Origin: Termitomyces sp. T153 | Lineage: Eukaryota; Basidiomycota; Agaricomycetes; Agaricales; Lyophyllaceae | Assembly: GCA_018296165.2 (NCBI GenBank) | Contig: JACKQL020000064.1 | Span: forward strand, 1-64,000 | Direction of reading: 5' to 3' | Length of the DNA: 64,000 nt | Part shown: positions 23,183 to 33,721 of the stretch, one piece after another | How positions within the stretch are numbered: the stretch's first letter is position 1 | Layout: every line of letters starts with the position of its first letter | The notes under the pieces: generated by a model | Databases searched by the model: none | What the model was told of the DNA's origin: nothing | What the model saw: only the letters and a program-made list of their open reading frames with translations | Made by a program: the position numbers and the translations under genes

Positions 23183-23747
23183 CTGTCACTTGAGGAAATC
23201 TTAGAGACTTCTGTAGAAACACTTGTCAAAAACAGGTTAAGTAATTTCCAACAAGTGTTTCTTCAGATATACCTTGAAAATTTCCTAATCAAGAAATCTT
23301 TCCGAGATTTTCTAGAGAAATATTTATCAGAAATTATTCAACATGTTCTCAACAGGTGTTTCTGCAGAAGTCTACAAGATTGCCTCAAGTGTATATAGAA
23401 CAACAGAAACAGTGGCTGTGTTAAAATACCAAACAGGAAGTGGCTGTGTGACTAAGCAGTGCTGGGAGGATGACACTTGTGAGAGTTATGAACTAGGAAC
23501 AAGCATGGCTAGGAAGCTGCAAGTAAACCTGCAGACTGGGTCCACTAGCACAAGAGAAAATTGCAAGAAGCCTCAGAGACATTTCCAGGCATGGTCCCAT
23601 CTGATAAGTGTTTCTCTAGAAATTCCCAAAAAGAATTCCAAAAGGAGATTTTGTAAGGAGTTTCTGGAGAAATACTTGTTGGAAACACTTAACCTGTTTT
23701 TAACAGGTGTTTTTCCAGAATTCTACAAGATTTCCCAAAGTGATAGC
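23183..23747. mobile_element. MITE-like long inverted repeat
   Basis: About 23183-23330 is the inverted counterpart of about 23605-23747. Shared blocks after reversal include AAAAACAGGTTAAGT, TTTCCAACAAGT, GGAAATCTT and TTCTAGAGAAA. The arms are imperfect (roughly 140 bp each) around a loop of about 275 bp. No transposase is encoded, so a non-autonomous DNA element (MITE or foldback) is likely. Exact ends and target duplication could not be fixed. An open frame spans the loop and the right arm (23343-23840) but shows no known domain and is probably chance. Confidence 0.6.
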
Positions 23748-23879
23748 CCTAAGTCAAAAGTACTTGTAACCAAAAGATGGGAGGATAGAAGTGAAAGGCT
23801 AACTGGGAATCAAGGAAACAAGATGATAACCCAGAAATGAGTGGTCCCTCAACAAAAATAGGCCACAGGGCCCAGTCCA

Positions 23880-24100
23880 TTACAGATACCTTAATTCTCA
23901 TGAAGAAAGTGCAATATTACTCCCAAATCAGGCATATTCAATGAAAATATGGCTACCTATGGGATGATCTCATGGCCAAGGATGAAGTGGTTGTACATTT
24001 TGTATGTACTAAAGACATGGTTGTAGACATTTTCACAAAAGTTCTTTTCTACAATAAACACATAAAAGTGATGGGACTATGCCTACATATGAGTAGGAGT
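23880..24100 (+). pseudogene. older copia RNase H tail
   Basis: In plus orientation the translation reads MAKDEVVVHFVCTKDMVVDIFTKVLFYNKHIK (about 23973-24070), the conserved end of copia RNase H (compare SxSDMIADILTKALPK in the element above). It is followed by a TGTCACAGAG start that may be a diverged LTR. This copia relic is of another family and orientation than the element at 15748-21856. Confidence 0.65.
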
Positions 24101-24690
24101 GTCACAGAGTGAATGTGCCTGGCTATGTGGGCATCTATTATTGTTGCATCATGTGTATTTGGCTACATCACCTTAAGATATGTTTTCTTTGTTTGTCATA
24201 CCTTAGTTTGTTTTTACATTGACATGAGGTATGTACAACCTTTACATTGAATTCCATTTACTTACATTACCTGCCTGGTATATTGGCTTTATCTAGGTCA
24301 TAATCATAGTCTATTGTCAAATTGACATGCATGAAACTGAGTATATTGGCTTCATCTAGTCTATCTTAAACCATACCCTCTGCTGCATATCAATCTTTGC
24401 AAGGAGGAAGGTAATTGCCTCCTCAACCTTGCTCTCTTTCAGCAGTTGTCCCATTTCATCTATTGGTTCCTCTGTCAGCTTTCAGTTAAGACAATCCAAA
24501 TATTTTTCTATCTGGGAGTTGCAAACTACCAATTAACAATTGCCTAGAGTACAAACCAAGTACTAATAGACTGATTAACCTGGGGATGGCTTGCTGACAA
24601 TGTGGAAGCTTTGACTTACACACCTTAAGATCTTTAGCTGGTTCTGTATAAGACTTGTACTGGCCCTCATTGACCATGGCTGCCTACAGT
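24101..24690 (+). repeat. probable degenerate copia LTR and flank
   Basis: CpG-poor AT-rich DNA following the copia RNase H tail, in the place of its 3' LTR. No second LTR copy is in the window for comparison, so limits are uncertain. The CpG-poor zone ends near 24700. Confidence 0.4.
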
Positions 24691-25013
24691 CACCCTTTAT
24701 AGTCACGAGAGCACTGTAGGTGGCGTCTAGCAATGGATTTATAGAAAAGAGTTGACTAATCACGCTCAAGAAAGTGAAAAGACGCGTCACCCGAGTCATA
24801 GAAAACATCGAAACTCCGCTTTGGCCCATCAATCGGCAAGCGTGACAAACGCCTTCATCGACGAGAAAAGGACTCAACAACAATCCGACCTTAGCTATTT
24901 TTGCAGTGGAGGTAGATAGTAACATAGTAACAAGACCCAATCTCAGCTCAGACAAATTTGAAACTGCAGTAGGCATTGTAGATACATCTCCTTACCAAAT
25001 TTCTGAAGATATC

Positions 25014-25524
25014 TCATTGTCGAAGAAAGCTTTTTGTCCAATTGAAGGGGGTCTGAGCTACAGGTATGCAAATAGTATACACGGATCGAAATCGTTTCTC
25101 ATCCCTCAGGCCTGATTCTGAGGTGCTTTTGGATATACGTTTCTGAAGTAACTTGGCTAGCCATCGCTGGCAGAGATCCAACGAGCGGCTTCGTACCGGG
25201 TGGGGCATCGGGACGTCCCCTTGGTCATATCGACTGGTCAGATCTACTTGACCTTTCCGCCTCAAGTTTCTCAGAGCATCAAGCAGATCGAGCAGCTTCT
25301 GTAAACAAAGAGTATACAAATCGTATAAATGCCCTTTGGGTCCTGGGGACAGGCAATGATTCAAGAGCCTATGTATGAAAAGTGCTAAATTCAACTGTCA
25401 ATCTTGATAAACTTCTCACCTGAGGTCGATGGAAGAGATATTGAAGGTAGAGACCAACGATAATGAGATTTGCGTGCCAATAATATATCGATAAAAGTAC
25501 TCTCCTCGGAAATTCATCGGACAT
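25014..25524 (-). CDS. possible small two-exon gene, unknown function
   Basis: ATG at 25524 opens 35 codons (MSDEFPRR..., with a hydrophobic stretch LLSIYYWHANLIIVGLYLQYLF), a GT-AG intron of about 120 nt (25419-25299), then about 94 codons to TGA at 25014. The second part is Leu-rich then basic (LLDLLDALRNLRRKG...). I do not recognise a family. It starts only 17 bp after the phytochrome stop on the same strand, so it might instead be the 3' UTR of that gene. DNA left of it (24700-25013) regains CpG and seems to be host DNA next to the transposon block. Confidence 0.3.
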
Positions 25525-25540
25525 CTGATACGATTAGGGA

Positions 25541-28500
25541 TCACTTTTTCAGCCAGCCTCCCTCTTCCCAATTACACCCGATTCGGTAAATATCGCGAGC
25601 TCTCTGGTCGGCATCGGTCACGCCTTTCATGATCACTGCGAGCCGTCGAAAGTCGATGGGCTTCAAGATCCAGCCATCCACACCGATCTGGACCAGCTCG
25701 TCGTGTTGCTTCTCGGCAAGAGAAGCAGACACAGCGAAGATAGGTATTCGACCATTGAGTTGATGAGCAGGCCTTGTCAAGAGGCGAGATGTGCGCTCCA
25801 GTTCACGGATTTTCTGCGTGGCCTCGAATCCGTTAAGAATAGGCATTCTAAGATATCGTCAAAATCACTGGATATGGGATTGAGCAAAGTAACTAACTGC
25901 AGATCCATCAAGACAACGTCGAATTCGCGATCAGATTGAATTCTATCGAGTGCTTCTTGTCCGTTAGTCGTATTAACAACAGTGTGGTGGTCCAGTGTCA
26001 GTCGTTTCGCGAGGATCAGGCGATTGACATCATTATCCTGTTGTGAGGGATGTCCAATGGAATCTTTGCGTCGTACATACAAGGCAGCACATACCTCGAC
26101 AATGAGAATTCTCAGATAGGGATGTTCAGCAGTTGTGACTTTGGTAGAAGGGGGGATAGCCAGATTTGCCTGTGATCGACGTGTCATCGTCTGAACCTCC
26201 GCCGCGAAGGTGTCGACCTTGACTGCCTTGATGGGTAATATTTCCCCGGCTTCAATCCTCTTTTGAGGAAAAGGCGGAGACCCTCCATAGCCAACCAAGG
26301 CTTCGACAAAGCTGTCGAGATCATCTGATTTCCCACTGGATCTACGGCGAGGATGTATAAATCTTGGAAGAGGATAGTTTCCGGACCCAACAGAGGACAG
26401 TGGCAGTGGAGAGGAAATTGGGTCGGAAGATACTGCAAGTGATACGAGGAATGAGAACCGACTACCGACTCCCACCTTCGAATCTACCCGAAGTTGACCA
26501 TCGAGCTGCTCAGTAATTCTTGCAACTACGGCAAGGCCAAGACCTGACTAGTGATCAGGCCGAAAATTAAATTCAGAAACAGACGGACACACCAAGCCCA
26601 GCGTTCCCAGATACCTTTGACTCCAGAGTGTCAACTTTTTCGAGATCTCGAAAGATCCGTTCGAGCTTTTGTGCAGGCATACCACTACCAGTGTCTGCTA
26701 CTGTAATATCGACAACAGTCTGGTTGGGAGGGCGCGTGCCCTCGGGCTCACCAAATACAGCACAGCTCACAGTGATAGTACCCTCCGTCGTGTATTTTAC
26801 TATGAAAACGGGATAAACACAAGATCAAAGTTTTCGATGATAAACGCACAAGCATTGGCGGTCAAGTTTTGCACAACTGTCTGGATTTTTGTTGCATCTC
26901 CGACAACCGTACCGGGGCTTTTCTCTAGCTCGAGGCGGAATTGAATATTCCGTCTTTCTGCTTCTTTCCGGTAGAGACGGGTTGCTTTGTCAATGGTATT
27001 CCGTAAATCAAATGGTTCGTGAAAAGATGTCTGCCGTCCACTCTCTAAACGCGTCAAATCCTGGTGGAAAATGAACTGGAGCCAGACCAGGAAAGCGAGG
27101 AGGCATACCAAAAGATCATTTATTGTAAATAGCAGACTCTAAGTGACGAGGTTAGAAAAGTACGTTCGACTTAGTTCGAAGTCAACTAACTACCTTGGAG
27201 GCTGCGTGGGAACGGCTCAGATTCTCTCGAGCATCGGAATCCAACGGGCCATCGAGCGCCATTTCAAGATAGCTAACAGAAAGTCAGAAGATACCGAAAT
27301 ATGCATAGACGAGGCTCGCTTGATAATATGATTCAGTGGTGTTCGAACTAAACGGGTCACAAGGTATATCTGAGACAACTATAAACAGAAGACAAATCGA
27401 GAATGTATACCTTCGTGACTGGCATTAGACAGCAGAATTTCTGTTAATTTTGTTGTCTGCAAGGCACTCTCTTTCTGCCTCCAGACCTCAATAAACTGAT
27501 TATCCCGTCAGTAGCATGAAAAGTACTGGGACAATTTGCACCTACTTTTCCATATACTAATGCTAGAACACCTGCAGTCTCTAATTGCTCATCTGTCCAT
27601 GCACGACTCTGCCCAGCAACGATTTCGGACCAAGTCTTAAACGACTTTCTAGGCTCCAACGAATGCTCGTGCTCATGCCCTTCCTTGTAAGGTTTGCCAG
27701 CCCATCTAACTTCTCGTGGTTGACCTCGACGTAGAAAAGCAATGAAATCTGTCCCCTGGTTCGATAGAGGTACGAGGAGCAATCCAGCAATGACTTGAAG
27801 GCCTGCGCAAGATGGTGAGAAAGACAAGAAACGAGTCAAATGAAAATTACGGACCTGTAGTGAGCTTAAGGTCAGGAAAATCCTGTGACACAGTCTGAGA
27901 TACTTGTATGGTGCTGAAACATTGCTGTAAGTATGATGTTTGTCGCCAATTGATGTACATACTTGAATTTCTTCAACCGGAGGTACTCTGCCATGATCAG
28001 AATCTCTTGGCCATGATGGCTGGCTCCGATTATCCTTGCACCCCCTCCAATAACCAGAATACCAGAATCTGCATCGAATAACCCAAGAAGATCGTCGGTA
28101 TTGCAGACGATGTAACCCGTCTGGGGCTGAAAATGAGATTAATCCCACTGGAGAAGCCACACCGTACGATATGAGAAGTGCTCACCGAATTCCGAGTAGA
28201 CACCATACTGTTAATCTATTTTACGTCGGAAGAGACGAAAAGGGTATTGTCAACAGTAGCTTACCAATTTTCGCGTGTGCAAACGTTGTGCATAGCTCAA
28301 TCTTTCTATGTTCCTTGATATTGATTGGCTGAGCAACCGAAGCATCTGTCTGACAGGAAATGAAACACGCATTCCGTGAGGGCCATAGGAATGACATGTT
28401 ATGAGACCCCAGAGGGAACCAAAAGCTAGAATCGACTATATCGTGGTCACGGACAGGTAACGATTTCGCAAGATTTGAAACTTACGATCGACATCGATGC

Positions 28501-30871
28501 TCGTACTCCCATGTTGGCGAGATCTGGAATGACGTGTGTCAATATGTGACAAGATACAGAAATTATCAGAATACATTTTATATGAATGGGGCTCATAGCA
28601 CGAAGATAGCAGTGTGACATGTTCTGAGCTGTCATTGAGCAAACACAAGACATGATCCTCGCCATTACTCACCAAGGGGACCTCGAGATCTTCCTTGCTT
28701 TTGACAACGAGGCGAGCCGTGTTCTGTGATCTATTATAGAGGATACGAACTTTGTCTGGTCGACAGGGGTAAGGTCCAGGTCTAGCCAAGTAGCGCACGA
28801 CTTACTGATGGTATATAGGGCTCTCGCCTATCACAAAATCAGTCTCTAATATTTATCAAATCACATTCGACTTACCTGTGCAGGTATGTCTGACGCCGGA
28901 AAATGTAGACCCTTATATAAGTCTCTCGTCTGTGTCCAATCTACCAATTCAGCTACGACCTGGCCATTCCAAGACTCGTCGAATTGATACACCATCACCC
29001 GATGAAACTGGGTCAAGTCCTTGATGACGCCCACCACAACTTTCAAAAAAAGTTCCAGCGAATCTACCGCGCCTAGCTGTTCGTTGATCTGGCTAAGCAC
29101 TGCGAACATATCCATCATGCCAAAGTCAAGATGGTTGCTTCCCATTACTCCATGACGGTGCTGGGATTTTCGGGTCCGACCAGCGCTGGAAGCAGGCACA
29201 AACGTCATTTTCCGTAGTCGCTCAAGAGCTGAAATGGACTTGGAGTATACTGTCGTGCTTTCTCTGATATCATCTGGTGTAGGAAGCCATGTATCATCCC
29301 CTTTCAAACCATTCTCACTCGGATCTGGCAACAAAGTGTCTTCTACCGAAATTTGCCGATCAGGCCCAAAGTCGGCGGCGGATCCAGCTGCTAGAATTCT
29401 GCTTGAACCAGACAACGATGGTGACCCTTCTGCGCGTAGAGGTGGATAGAGCGGGTTGAACAGGTCCCTTTCCAATTCAAATTCCATTATGAGCATATCA
29501 TCCGCGGGAGATGAAGAGTCGTTGATGAGCGTTGGCCGATGGATGACACACCAACACGTCCAGGAGCGTCGATCTCCAGGGAATTCCGTTCCAGGCGCTC
29601 CCCAACCCGAAAGGAGGAACACTTGCGGACCACCATCGTCATCATCTTTACTGTCGCCAGCATCCGGAATATTCTCCCATAGTAGATTAGCCTGTGAGTC
29701 TGGAAGAGTGTCCGTGAAGCAGCTGAGCGAGAACAAGTAGCGAGGAGAGAGTCCAAGAAGTTCTGTTGAGTTCTAAAGATGATTGGGTTAAGATGGATGA
29801 CGCTGAAGAAAGAGAATTTCTACGTACCTCTGATGCTTGCCGAACGATCAAAGTATCCTCCACTTCTTGCACGGCGATCAACACACCAAATGCCTGAACT
29901 GAACCTGGTGTGCAGATGGGCTAAAGATACGTAAGTGAACAATGCGAGACGATGCCGGAAGGGTGTACCTCATCTTCACACTTTTGCAAAACACCCTCGC
30001 GACCAACGATGACATGATGCCCATCACCATCTTCCCTGTGCTCAAAACGGAGACTAACGTGTTCTTCCGCTTCAGAAGCGATGTCGCAACCATCTAAATT
30101 GGTAGATCCGGAAAACGAGGGGCTTGAGGGTGGTGAAGATGGGGCCGATACTTCCCTGGATGTCGACAACACAGATGACAAGAGAGGCAGACCAGCGGCC
30201 GCAGAAGGGTCGTCATTCGAGCTTGCATCGGGAGAAGGAGGTGTATTTAACGGTGGAAGGTACACAAAATCGGTAGGATTCAGTGGGGAACTTTCTGCCG
30301 AGAACTCGGCAAATCCTGAATCTGACGGCACAATCGCTTCAGAATGGCCGTGACTCTCGTTATTAGGAAGGGACTGGGTGAGGTAAGAGGCCGAAACAAG
30401 ATTGTTCTTCGAATAATGCGAGAACGAATGACGTAGATCTGGTTCTCCAACAGAGTAGTTGGGAGAGTAACTCTGATTTGATGATCTGTGACTAATGTTT
30501 CGATCAATATTGCCACTCATTACAGTAACTGACTCGCGATGGTGAGTCGGATGTTGGCTTTTGTCAGGGTAAATGTGAATGTCCCTATCCGACTTTGAAC
30601 TCCTAATCATTGAATGCGAATCATTGGGCAACGGAGATTGGTGCGTCGATACACGTGAGCACGCCTTGGCCAAAGATGTTTTATCGTGGGGAAGCTGTAC
30701 ACCTGAGGCGTTGTCAAAAGACTGGTTGTACTTGGACGTCTGATACTCACCGGCAGGTTGAATGTGACCAGCTAAAAGGGACTTGACTGGATAGACGTAA
30801 GACGCAGAAGGCGAACTCTTATGGGCCTGAGTCATATGCGAATCGTCGGCCGCTGGACTGTGGATGACCAT
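25541..30871 (-). CDS. fungal phytochrome, hybrid sensor histidine kinase
   Basis: Red/far-red photoreceptor with PAS-GAF-PHY-kinase-receiver order, predicted at roughly 1,400 residues over many exons. Exon 1 (30871-29969) is a Ser-rich N-terminal extension ending in KCEDE; its Cys (29978-29980) is at the place of the biliverdin-binding Cys of fungal and bacterial phytochromes. Exon 2 (29918-29828) carries PICTPGSVQAFG then LIAVQE...LIVRQASE. Exon 3 (29772-28876) holds the rest of PAS and GAF, with FPASDIPAQ. PHY follows (LRAMSPIHIKY, MGVRASMSI, REVRWAGKP). The H-box is NASHE/VRTPLNHII, split by an intron (His codon 27415-27417). N- and G-boxes are at 26850 and 26700 (NLTAN, DTGSGMP), then GLGLAVVARI. 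The receiver has VVLMDLQ (Asp codon 25903-25905) and ends at TGA 25541. Exon 2 is 91 nt and its two conserved halves are in different frames, so a 2-nt deletion or an assembly error is likely. Confidence 0.9.
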
Positions 30872-31107
30872 TACAAGCGAGCGAGGCTGGATCCAAGAGG
30901 TTTATTGAAGGAAGTCTCAGGTGGCGTGATCACGTGAACCATGTCAACACCATAATGACACCTTCGCAAAGTTCTCAGAAATTGCATCTCCATTAATCGT
31001 ATAGCAATGAATACATGTACGTGACCTATAGCTGTGGAGACGCTTAGTACACCCCCTGATTGAGATATGAACGCATTGACCTTGATATGGGTGAGTGACG
31101 CCGCGGA

Positions 31108-32548
31108 CTAGTAGGGTCGGTGAACATTAAACACAGTTCGAATCAAGTCTTGCACACCCTCTTGGATTCCCAAGTAATCGTGTCCTCCAGCCAACGTTTT
31201 CAAAAATACTACCTTACGTCCCTCCTCTTCAAATTCTGTGACAGTCCCAAAATTTTGCAACTCAGTAGTCCTAAGGATTTCAGCACGTTTTGTTATCCAG
31301 ACTTTGCGCTCAGCCGAAAATGTCTCCCACGACTCCTGCGTAAGTGTCAGGCTGTCGGGTATGTCTACGAGAGGGAGAAGTGGTTTCATAAAAGCGTCGA
31401 AAAGGACATGTGAATGAGTGTATGGTATGTCCCAATCATCTTCAGCGTGTGCAATCAGGACAGGGCCCTTGATTCTCTAAGGAATTTTGGTCAAAGAAGG
31501 TGAGGAGCGTCAGCAACAAATTCAAACTAACTAACCGGAACAACCTCGAGACTATCAAAATTATGGACCACAGCCCGAGTGATCAAATCTTAAAGTCAAT
31601 GAGTCACATTCAGGATTGTGGGAGTTTCGCTCACCAGGTATATAGGGAAAGATAGCCAGCGGCTTCAAAAGAGGAATCACACCAAAGAATTGGTATGTCT
31701 GGATGACCTCTTGAATACTCGAAAAGGGCTAATGGGTGTTTCCTCATCCATTAACGTCTTCGACATACTGAAAGGATTAGCATACCGAAAGCAACACGAT
31801 ACCACGAGGTTTGAGGCCCTCATCGAACAACTGAGCTGCAAGTTGAGATGTAACACCAGTTCCTAGGCTATGCCCGACAATAAGGATATTGTCCTCTCTT
31901 GCTCCCTGCTGTAGCAACCAATCCCAAGCTGCACGAGCGTCCGTGACAAGGCCCTGTTCGCTCGGTGTGCCTGTGCTGTCGGCAAAACCACGGTAATCAA
32001 TGGCAAGAACATTGGTCCCCAGGCGGGACGAATAGGCTTCGTAGTGTAGTACGCGTGTACGGAATGCCCGTGTGGCTGCGTTGCCGTGGAAAAAAAGAAC
32101 GGTTGGATGGCGCTTGATAGCCAAAGGGACATGGGTATCGGGGTTCGCAGGTATCTGGGAAAGTGATTGGTAGTATTGGTCTGATAAGACGAACCATGCT
32201 CCGAGAGTTTCGTTATCGGGTGTCTTGATGTGGAGATTCAAAGTTTTGTTTGCTAGTCATGTTTTTGATTATGAGGCGGGGTTCGTCGTCGGGACGTACT
32301 CACGAGCAAGGCCATATTTTTCCGGCATGTGAAATTGAGCGAAGAAAGGAAGACGGACTGCATTCAAGTAGAGTGCACTGGAACAGCGTGAACACGTCGT
32401 CATCCATGCTGGTCGTGTGAACGAGGAAAATAGTGACATACTGGGATTGGAAGAATGGCACTGTCAACAGAACAACAAGCGCCGCATACAGACCACCTAA
32501 GAGAGCAAAATAGAACCTCAAACGTTCCAGGAGATATCTTTCAGCCAT
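31108..32548 (-). CDS. ABHD12-like alpha/beta-hydrolase (monoacylglycerol lipase type)
   Basis: Membrane-anchored serine hydrolase. The start at 32548 gives MAERYLLERLRFYFALLGGLYAALVVLL..., a single N-terminal membrane segment. Later exons give LYLNAVRLPFFAQFHMPEKYGLAR, then NLHIKTPDNETLGAWFVLSD, PTVLFFHGNAATRA (oxyanion region), VLAIDYRGFADSTG and the nucleophile elbow GHSLGTG (Ser codon 31867-31869). The catalytic Asp lies in PVLIAHAEDDWDIPYTHS (about 31400-31465) and the His in GGHDYLG (about 31170-31190). All three catalytic residues and the membrane anchor are present, so the gene looks functional. Family members cleave monoacylglycerols or lysophospholipids at the endoplasmic reticulum; the substrate here is inferred only. 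Confidence 0.88.
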
Positions 32549-33721
32549 GACTGCTAGGACTTGTGTAGTAACAGTGGCCGACCGCACGGCGCGGTCGTAT
32601 TTCACAGCACGCGCGCAGTTGATGGCATGATTATATCTATCAATATCCAAGCAATTTGGCAATTTGCCGCGTGAGTAGAAACTTACCAACCCCAAAAGGT
32701 GTTGGGTAATTTCCCACGGAGGGGACCAAATTAGGAAGGAGACGTGGAGGCTGGGTGGCCGGGACTAAACCAATCGGCTCCACTGGCAAGATGACTTACT
32801 CCTTTGATTTAGCGTTTCAGTTATCCCCCCTCCTTGACGAACCTGCTCTGGATTAACTCAGCCTCCGTTTGCTCACCTAAATATACCGCACGCCCCATTT
32901 ACTCTCAACATCTTGAATGGATGGTAACAGCTGGTTCATAGAATGGGACTTTAAATGGCTTTGGCAGGATGCCTGCAATCCTTCCTCCGTACACAGAGGA
33001 CCCGCAAGAGGAATTGTGCAAAACGCCCGAGTCTGGAACATGGCCACTATACCACTATGTTGCTATAATTATATCTGCTGCATTGATAACTAGCATGGTC
33101 GCATCGGTCAGGATATGCCACGGCTCGTTGCTCTCGCCGCGCTCGTTAATGGTTTCTGTAGTCATCCCTACCTATTGCCAAAGATCGCATATCGTGGCAG
33201 AATACTCATACTACTGGACGTTCTCGCTGGGCTATCTATGGGACATTGCAGCATTTCTTACTGGAATTGGCAATGGCCTGCATTGCATGTATTTGTCAGA
33301 GCGGAGTCAGACTAAGTTTATATCTAGTTAAAATGAGATATTACGGCAAGAGTTGGTCCTTCCAGGGTGCTTACTAAATAACTCCAAACGACAAGTCAGA
33401 ATATCTCGTGATTCTGTTGATTCAGAAGTTGGATGTGAATCTGTGGACAGGGCAGCTGTGATCAGATTGTGGGCAGTTGAATGCCAATACTGGATGACTC
33501 TGTTTCATTTACTTCATTGAACCGAATCTATAACTAAAAATTCATCTAGTACATGTGGGGTGAGCATGGCCTGGGAAGATGCTTACGTAGAGGCAAGCCT
33601 CCTTGCCGACGGATCAAACTCGCATTTGGAAGAATCTAATATCCGTTGTGGTCCTACCGTGGAGCTTATATCAATGCTTTATCCTTTGGAACTTTTCTTC
33701 CCCGTACTTGAGCTCCTTTAG
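32549..33721. promoter_or_regulatory. divergent intergenic region, ABHD12-like / BOR1-like
   Basis: This is 1.17 kb between two divergently transcribed genes, so both promoters should lie here. A 120-codon open frame (32969-33331, plus) has hydrophobic parts but no recognised motif, and is listed only as a doubtful ORF. No other structure was seen. Confidence 0.4.

Noticed and set aside
1..24700. Endogenous virus-like gene (envelope) in the gypsy remains
   Set aside because: Only protease, RNase H, pre-RT and chromodomain pieces were seen; nothing beyond a retrotransposon.
32969..33331. 120-codon plus-strand frame as a membrane protein gene
   Set aside because: Hydrophobic stretches but no known motif; it lies in a divergent promoter region and has no supporting splice or codon pattern.
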